A stretch of 64,000 nt of DNA. It comes from an uncultured Gemmiger sp. Its GTDB lineage: Bacteria > Bacillota > Clostridia > Oscillospirales > Ruminococcaceae. Below are positions 59,321 to 64,000 of the stretch, one piece after another. The position numbers and the translations under genes are program-made. The notes below the pieces were generated by a model. That model saw only the letters and a list, made by a program, of their open reading frames with translations, searched no databases and had not been told where the DNA came from. How positions within the stretch are numbered: the stretch's first letter is position 1; each line of letters opens with the position of its first letter. The stretch lies in the NCBI GenBank assembly GCA_949295035.1, contig CASFJO010000001.1, positions 62,001-126,000 of the forward strand. Direction: 5' to 3'.

Positions 59321-60655
59321 ATGAAAGTGATCTCTGTACTGCGGCTTGTGAGCGCGGCGACCCTCTGCGCCCTGCTGGCTGCCTGCGGCGGCGAGCCTGT
59401 GCCGGTATCCTCCTCCGCGCCCTTGTCCGCGCCGTCCTCGGCGTCGGAGACGGCCCCCACCCCGGAACCGGTGCCGGAGAGCCGGCAGCTCACGGCCGAC
59501 CTGCCGGTGGAGGGCGCGCTGACCCTGACCGAGAGCGATATCTTTGACGGGTACGAGCATGTGAGCCCGTTCTTTAACGGCTGGGCTTTTGTTTACAAGG
59601 ATGGCCAGGCGGGATATATCAGCGAGGAGGGCGAATACAAGCCCTTGTACACCGTGTCGTCGGAAGATCTGTACGGGATCGATTTTATCGGGACGCCGAG
59701 TATCTATGTGCCGGGAACTTCCTATTCCTCCCGCCGGGGTGAACTGTACTGGATGGGGCAGAACTTCCGGTGCAGCGAAAGCGGCGTCGTGCCCTATTAC
59801 CGGGACGGCAAGTGGGGATACAGCGACCTGGACGGCAATCTCGTCGTGGAGCCGGTCTACGATCAGCTGACCTGGCTGGGCCAGGTGGGCTATGGCCTGC
59901 GGCGTGAGTTCTCGGAATCCAACGGCGTGGGCGGTGTCTCCAAATTTTATGACATCTTCAACAGCCAGGGCGAGGTGATCGCCACCACCGCGACCGCGGG
60001 CTGGGCGGACCCGACGCTGGGCTATTATATGTTGTACAATGAGCAGACCGGCAACGCCGACCTGTACAACGCGGACGGCTCGCTGGTAATGGCGGACATC
60101 CCCTACTCCACCGGCAACTGCCCCTGGCCGGACTGCGATGTGTACGCGGGCGGCATCGTGCTGAACGGCGTGGCCTACGACCGCACCGGCGCCGAACTGC
60201 CGATAGACGCGCAGACCATCGACCTGTTCCAGGGCGATCTGCTGGCCCTGTTTGACCAGCAGCTGCAGGACGATATCGGCACCGATCTGAACGGAAACCC
60301 GGTGCTGGACGCGGGGCTGTGGCTGGTGAGCGACCCGGACGAGAACGGCGGCCGGTACATCGGCGTGCAGGGCAGCGGCAGCATCCGGCTGTACAACGCA
60401 CAGTTTGAAGAGCAGACTACCCCGCCGCTGCTGTACGCTTCCCAGGGCACCCTCTACCTCAACGACGCGGGCGAAGATGTGACCCCCATCCGCATTCTGG
60501 ATCAGGATGGAAACGAGGTGCTGGTGCTGGAGGCGGTGAACTGCCCGGAATACCCGGTCTACTACCCGGCCGAACCGCTTGAGGAGGGAGACTGGCTCTA
60601 CTGGTGCCCGGACCGGGATACTCTGATCCCCTATCGGGTGACTGCGACACAGTGA
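59321..60655 (+). CDS. WG-repeat lipoprotein
   Basis: A 444-residue lipoprotein with signal peptide and lipobox (VSAATLCALLAACGG) and a Ser/Pro/Ala-rich linker. The external part contains WG-type repeats, such as GWAFVYKDGQAGYISEEGEY and YYRDGKWGYSDLDGNLVVEP, which form beta-hairpins. WG-repeat proteins are widespread on clostridial surfaces, but their role is poorly known. It is divergent from the BlaI operon, and stacked palindromes at its promoter suggest tight control. GCGAGGAG precedes the ATG. Confidence 0.82.
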   Translation: MKVISVLRLVSAATLCALLAACGGEPVPVSSSAPLSAPSSASETAPTPEPVPESRQLTADLPVEGALTLTESDIFDGYEHVSPFFNGWAFVYKDGQAGYISEEGEYKPLYTVSSEDLYGIDFIGTPSIYVPGTSYSSRRGELYWMGQNFRCSESGVVPYYRDGKWGYSDLDGNLVVEPVYDQLTWLGQVGYGLRREFSESNGVGGVSKFYDIFNSQGEVIATTATAGWADPTLGYYMLYNEQTGNADLYNADGSLVMADIPYSTGNCPWPDCDVYAGGIVLNGVAYDRTGAELPIDAQTIDLFQGDLLALFDQQLQDDIGTDLNGNPVLDAGLWLVSDPDENGGRYIGVQGSGSIRLYNAQFEEQTTPPLLYASQGTLYLNDAGEDVTPIRILDQDGNEVLVLEAVNCPEYPVYYPAEPLEEGDWLYWCPDRDTLIPYRVTATQ

Positions 60656-60715
60656 CCGCCGTTTCCCCTTGCAGGAAAGGATCGGCTCTGGTACACTGGT
60701 GGCGAGGTGATCGTT

Positions 60716-60985
60716 ATGGAATTTTGTCATGAGCCGGGCCGCATCTTCGCACTGGACGAGAGCGGCCGCCTGCTGGCCGAGGTGACCTTTCCGCGGCGGG
60801 AGGGCGTGGCCGAGATCGACCATACCTTTGTGGACCCCTCGCTGCGGGGCCAGGGGGTGGCCGGGCAGCTGCTGCAGGCGGCTGCCGACACCCTGCGGGC
60901 CCAGGGCCTCAAGGCGCGGCCCACCTGCTCCTACGCGGTGCGCTGGTTTGAGACCCATCCGGAATACGCCGATCTTCTGAACTGA
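60716..60985 (+). CDS. small GNAT-type N-acetyltransferase (YjdJ-like)
   Basis: An 89-residue protein of the small acetyltransferase family. EIDHTFVDPSLRGQGVAGQL contains the acetyl-CoA pyrophosphate-binding R-G-Q-G-V-A segment, and CSYAVRWFETHPEY is the typical ending. The ATG at 60716 lies 6-7 nt after GAGGTG; a GTG at 60707 is part of that site. It is a single gene with its own terminator. Substrate unknown. Confidence 0.85.
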   Translation: MEFCHEPGRIFALDESGRLLAEVTFPRREGVAEIDHTFVDPSLRGQGVAGQLLQAAADTLRAQGLKARPTCSYAVRWFETHPEYADLLN

Positions 60986-61016
60986 AAAACGGGCCTGCGC
61001 GGGCAGGCCCGTTTTT
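60985..61016 (+). terminator. rho-independent terminator after the acetyltransferase gene
   Basis: AAAAACGGGCCTGC, loop GCGG, GCAGGCCCGTTTTT: perfect 14-bp stem ending in T5. Confidence 0.92.
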
Positions 61017-61030
61017 CTTTGTCCCGGGCA

Positions 61031-61059
61031 TTTACTTTTGTACGTGAGCGGGGTACAAT
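61031..61059 (+). promoter_or_regulatory. possible promoter of the serine dehydratase operon
   Basis: TTTACT (61031-61036), 17 bp, TACAAT (61054-61059). The -35 is weak. Confidence 0.5.
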
Positions 61060-61067
61060 AAGGCGGT

Positions 61068-61104
61068 AAGGCCCGTTTTTGGCAATGCGGGCCTTCCTTT
61101 TTTC
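61068..61104 (+). terminator. terminator-like hairpin in the sdaAB leader
   Basis: AAGGCCCG (61068-61075) pairs with CGGGCCTT (61088-61095), followed by CCTTTTTTT. It lies between the predicted promoter and the gene, so it may be an attenuator. A second stem (GTGTGCGC/GCGCACGC, about 61111-61132) follows it. Confidence 0.5.
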
Positions 61105-61152
61105 ACAACGTGTGCGCGGCAGTGCGCACGCCTTTCTTGTAAGGAGCGCAGC

Positions 61153-61821
61153 ATGGACATCTTCGCTATCATCGGGCCGGTCATGATCGGCCCTTCCAGC
61201 AGTCACACCGCCGGCGCGGTACGGATCGGCCGGGTGGCCGCCGAGATCCTGGGCGAACCGGTGCGCACCGCCCGGATCGGGCTGTGCGGCAGCTTTGCCC
61301 AGACCTATCGGGGCCATGGCACCGACAAGGCGCTGGTGGCCGGCATTCTGGGCTTTGCGCCGGATGACGCGCGCATCCGGAACAGCCTGACCCTGGCACG
61401 GCAGGCGGGACTGGATTTTTCCTTTGAGACCCGCAGCCTGCCGGGGGCACACCCCAACACCGCCGTGCTTGAGTTATGGGGCAAAAGCGGCGCCAGCTGT
61501 CAGGTGCAGGGCGCTTCGGTGGGCGGCGGCAATATCCTGATCAGCCGCATCAATGAGATGGAGACCTGCGTTACCGGGGAACGGGATACCCTGATCGTAC
61601 TGCACCGGGACGTGCCGGGCATGATCGCGGCGGTGACCGGCCGGGTGGCGGATTCCGGCGTGAACATCGGCAATTTCCGGCTCAGCCGCCCCCATAAAGG
61701 GGCCGAAGCGGTGATGACCATCGAGACCGACGCGGCGGTGGACCCCGCTCTGCTGGACACGCTGCGCGCCGTCCCGGGCATCCTGCGGATCGTGCCCATT
61801 CCGGCCAACAACACGCTGTAA
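61153..61821 (+). CDS. sdaAB: L-serine dehydratase, beta subunit
   Basis: A 222-residue subunit of the iron-sulfur L-serine dehydratase, which converts L-serine to pyruvate and ammonia. The N-terminal signature GPSSSHTAGAVRIGR is typical of the beta domain, and a C-terminal ACT domain (LIVLHRDVPGMIAAVTGRVA) may bind serine or another ligand. The catalytic cluster lies in the alpha subunit encoded 11 bp downstream. AAGGAG precedes the ATG. Two-chain enzymes of this kind are typical of Firmicutes. Confidence 0.95.
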   Translation: MDIFAIIGPVMIGPSSSHTAGAVRIGRVAAEILGEPVRTARIGLCGSFAQTYRGHGTDKALVAGILGFAPDDARIRNSLTLARQAGLDFSFETRSLPGAHPNTAVLELWGKSGASCQVQGASVGGGNILISRINEMETCVTGERDTLIVLHRDVPGMIAAVTGRVADSGVNIGNFRLSRPHKGAEAVMTIETDAAVDPALLDTLRAVPGILRIVPIPANNTL

Positions 61822-61832
61822 GGAGGGCGGAT

Positions 61833-62717
61833 ATGCTGGATTACACTTCCGTTCACGAACTGGCGGCGCGGGCCGCCGCCGAAAACTCGACCATCGGGCA
61901 GCTGGCGCTGGCCGATCAGGCGGAGCAATGCGAGACCTCGCCGGAGGCCCTGGTGCGCCGGATGCGCCACAATCTGGATGTCATGCGGGAGGCCGCCCGC
62001 GACGGGGCGGTGCGGGATCTGCGTTCCACCAGCGGGCTGACCGGCGGCGACGCCTGGCGGATGCGGGAATATCTGCAGCGCGGCGGGGCGCTCTGCGGCC
62101 CGGTGGGGGCGAGGGCGGTGGCCATCGCCCTGGCGGTGGCCGAGTACAACGCCGCCATGGGCCGGATCGTGGCCGCCCCCACGGCGGGCAGCTGCGGCAT
62201 CCTGCCCGGCGCGGTGCTGGCTTTGCTGGAACAGGATCTGGCCGATCCCGACGCCGCGGTGGACGGGCTGTTCTGCGCCGGGGCCGTGGGCATGGTGATT
62301 GCCAATCAGGCCAGCATCTCCGGGGCGGAAGGCGGCTGCCAGGCGGAATGCGGCAGCGCCAGCGCAATGGCGGCCGCGGCGCTGGTGCAGATGCTGGGCG
62401 GCAGCCCCGCCATGGTGGAAAACGCGGTGGCCATCGCGATCAAAAACCAGCTGGGGCTGGTGTGCGATCCGGTGGCCGGCCTGGTGGAGGTGCCCTGCAT
62501 CAAGCGGAACGCCGGCGGCGTTACCAACGCTCTGACCGCCGCGGATATGGCGCTGGCCGGTATCCGCAGCGTGATCCCTGTGGATGAGGTGATCGGCGCT
62601 ATGCGGGAGGTGGGGGAAAGCCTCCCCTGCGCTTTGCGGGAGACCGCCCAGGGCGGCCTGGCCGTCACGCCCACCGGCAAACGGCTTCAGGAACAGCTCT
62701 TTGGACATAATGCCTGA
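61833..62717 (+). CDS. sdaAA: L-serine dehydratase, alpha subunit
   Basis: A 294-residue iron-sulfur subunit. The conserved Cys are in TAGSCGILPGA, GGCQAECGSASAMAAAA and DPVAGLVEVPCIKRNAGG, the usual ligands of the 4Fe-4S cluster that binds the serine hydroxyl. Length and order match SdaAA proteins. It forms the active enzyme with the beta subunit encoded just upstream. GGAGGG precedes the ATG. Confidence 0.95.
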   Translation: MLDYTSVHELAARAAAENSTIGQLALADQAEQCETSPEALVRRMRHNLDVMREAARDGAVRDLRSTSGLTGGDAWRMREYLQRGGALCGPVGARAVAIALAVAEYNAAMGRIVAAPTAGSCGILPGAVLALLEQDLADPDAAVDGLFCAGAVGMVIANQASISGAEGGCQAECGSASAMAAAALVQMLGGSPAMVENAVAIAIKNQLGLVCDPVAGLVEVPCIKRNAGGVTNALTAADMALAGIRSVIPVDEVIGAMREVGESLPCALRETAQGGLAVTPTGKRLQEQLFGHNA

Positions 62718-62754
62718 TCCCGTGTCCGGGACAGGGCAGGTCCGGTTTTGGCCG

Positions 62755-62803
62755 AAAAAAAGCGCGCCCGTTCTCCTTGGGAGAACAGGCGCGCCGCTTT
62801 TTT
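62755..62803. terminator. bidirectional rho-independent terminator
   Basis: AAAAGCGCGCCCGTTCTCC, loop TTG, and a nearly complementary arm ending CGCTTTTTT, between the convergent sdaAA and GH25 genes. Confidence 0.88.
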
Positions 62804-62808
62804 ATGGA

Positions 62809-64000
62809 TCAATAGCCGATGTTCATATCCACCCCGCCTTTGATACCGCTGACCGTGCCGCTGGAGGAGTACTGCCAGATATCGTAGCGGTACTTGAAAT
62901 CCAGTGTGGTGCGGTACTGGGCGATCCAGATCTTGTACTTCTGCAGGTTGGCAAAGTTCAGATTGTAATAGAACCAGTCACGGTAGGAGTACACGCCGGC
63001 GGTATAGCCCGCGCTCTGGATGGCGTTGCAGAAGGCCACCGCGTTGGCGGTGCGCTGGGCGGCGCTGATATTGTCCGCCCGGCCGGTGGCGCCGGCCACC
63101 TTCTCGGTGTCAAAGAAGATGGGATAGCTGATGGGATAGCCCTTGCACAGCGCCAGCACCATGGCCGCCTCGTCCACCGCTTCCTGTTCGTTGATGGCCT
63201 GGCTGTAGAAGTACAGGCCCACCTTGATACCGGCGGCGGTAGCGCCCTTGATGTTGTTCTTGAACTGACTGTCCTCCACCAGGGCGCCGGTGCCGTAGCC
63301 CCGGTAGCCCACGCGGATAATGGCAAATTCCACGCCGTCGGCCTTGACCTTGTTCCAGTCGATGGTGCCCTGATACTTGGACACGTCGATGCCCTTCCGG
63401 TTCATGCCCAGCGCGCCGTCGGCGCCGAAGGTGTACATCTCGCCCGAGATGATCTGCACGCCGGTGACCGGTTTATGGGTGGCCGGATCGTAGTAATACT
63501 GCTTGCCGTCCAGCGTCTGCCAGCCGGTATACTGCACGGTCGTACCCACCTGCATCTCGGTAGCGGTCAGGCGGAAGGTGCTGTTGGCCACCAGGGTGTT
63601 GGTGGCGGAATCAAACAACACGATCTTGTCTTCCAGGGCCGGGGTAGGCGCGGGGGTCGCGGTAGGCACGGGGGTCGGGGTCGCTGTGGGCGCGGGGGTC
63701 GCCGTCGGTGCAGCCGACGGGGTAGCGGTGGGAACAGGGGTCGGGGTCGCCGTGGGCACCGCCGACGGGGTGGCGGTGGGCACGGCAGTAGCCGTTGTCT
63801 CGGGGCTCGCCGCGGGCGATCCGGCAGGCGCGGAGGTCGCCGGCGTGGCGCCCGGGTCAGGCGACGCGGTGGCCGCCGAGTCCGAAACAGGCGCCGAAGC
63901 GGAGCCATCCTCCTCGCGCAGGATGGGCGTCAAAGGCGCGTACCAATGGGACAACGCCTTGCCGGACACGCCCGCGGCCTGGGTGGACAGCCCCTGGGCC
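62809..64000 (-). CDS. GH25 lysozyme-family surface protein, C-terminal part (runs off window)
   Basis: The frame is open from the window edge to a stop at 62809, giving 397 codons. A Thr/Pro/Ala-rich stalk is followed by a short segment with a choline-binding-like unit (TGWQTLDGKQYYYDPATHKP). The GH25 muramidase domain is then complete: GIDVSKYQGTIDWNKV with the first catalytic-region Asp, VEFAIIRVGYRG, and the DxE pair in FFDTEKV, ending IKGGVDMNIGY. Such enzymes cut the beta-1,4 bond between N-acetylmuramic acid and N-acetylglucosamine in peptidoglycan. A GTG at 63969 is an internal Val codon, not the start. Role in wall turnover is likely. Confidence 0.9.
   Translation of the reverse strand, partial: AQGLSTQAAGVSGKALSHWYAPLTPILREEDGSASAPVSDSAATASPDPGATPATSAPAGSPAASPETTATAVPTATPSAVPTATPTPVPTATPSAAPTATPAPTATPTPVPTATPAPTPALEDKIVLFDSATNTLVANSTFRLTATEMQVGTTVQYTGWQTLDGKQYYYDPATHKPVTGVQIISGEMYTFGADGALGMNRKGIDVSKYQGTIDWNKVKADGVEFAIIRVGYRGYGTGALVEDSQFKNNIKGATAAGIKVGLYFYSQAINEQEAVDEAAMVLALCKGYPISYPIFFDTEKVAGATGRADNISAAQRTANAVAFCNAIQSAGYTAGVYSYRDWFYYNLNFANLQKYKIWIAQYRTTLDFKYRYDIWQYSSSGTVSGIKGGVDMNIGY
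63640..63850 (-). repeat. Thr/Pro-rich stalk repeat in the GH25 protein
   Basis: GC-rich repeats encoding PTATP and PTPVPTATP-like units ahead of the lysozyme domain; similar in type to the stalk of the large surface protein at 52243. Confidence 0.75.

Noticed and set aside
1..64000. tRNA, rRNA, transposase, integrase or phage genes
   Set aside because: None was recognised on either strand; the AT-rich spacers are explained by promoters and operators.

Overview
The window looks like chromosomal DNA of a GC-rich member of the Firmicutes (Bacillota, class Clostridia), most likely a gut Oscillospirales/Ruminococcaceae-type bacterium. This is inferred from strong AAAGGAG ribosome binding sites, consensus TTGACA/17 bp/TATAAT promoters in short AT-rich spacers between GC-rich genes, YesM/YesN regulators, LplB/YtcP/LipO-type sugar ABC genes, SdaAB/SdaAA serine dehydratase, BlaI/M56 pairs and Thr-Pro-rich surface proteins. 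No rRNA, tRNA, phage, transposase or CRISPR was seen. About 54 genes fill nearly the whole window. Many junctions are 1-4 bp stop/start overlaps.

Region 1 (1-25.1 kb) is a large carbohydrate-catabolism locus. A LacI-type repressor gene with a coupled SGNH hydrolase (1-1292, minus) is divergent from a kinase / HpcH-HpaI aldolase / hydroxyacid dehydrogenase operon (1528-4283). Facing it is a six-gene minus-strand operon (4362-11973): Gfo/Idh dehydrogenase, class III aminotransferase-like protein, AraA-like isomerase, FGGY kinase, class II aldolase and a second Gfo/Idh dehydrogenase. That operon is divergent from a long plus-strand operon (12244-25061): CUT1 ABC permeases and binding lipoprotein, PHP phosphoesterase, MFS carrier, acetylesterase, an unrecognised glycosidase-like protein, a BNR sialidase-like protein, a split ThrE exporter and an MBL-fold hydrolase. 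The rare heptamer ACTAATA was found at all four outward-facing promoters, so one LacI-type repressor may control all of it. The sugar cannot be named from sequence.

Region 2 (25.1-36.6 kb) is a ribose-type sugar ABC operon (minus) with a VOC protein, a fructokinase and two paralogous esterases. It is divergent from its own LacI repressor gene, which precedes a GH2 glycosidase gene. GTAAACGTTTAC-type operators sit just downstream of both divergent promoters. Two genes in this operon are damaged: the fructokinase by a 29-bp tandem duplication and one esterase by a single-base deletion. An orphan GltD-like oxidoreductase follows.

Region 3 (36.6-45.3 kb) is an mglBAC galactose/glucose-type ABC operon preceded by a YesN regulator, a YesM-type kinase and an extra binding lipoprotein, which together look like a three-component sugar sensor. 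The mgl operon ends with a small membrane protein carrying Listeria-Bacteroides repeats.

Region 4 (45.4-52.2 kb) holds an OmpR-type two-component system and a GldA/GldF/GldG-like ABC-2 operon ending in a DUF4340 protein. The same 11-bp-phased TTTCAG repeats lie at the same distance from the -10 element of both operons.

Region 5 (52.2-64 kb) has a BlaI repressor and M56 sensor peptidase leading into a 1560-residue surface protein instead of a beta-lactamase. A WG-repeat lipoprotein gene is divergent from them, with stacked palindromes at its promoter. A small acetyltransferase, the two-subunit L-serine dehydratase and a partial GH25 lysozyme follow.
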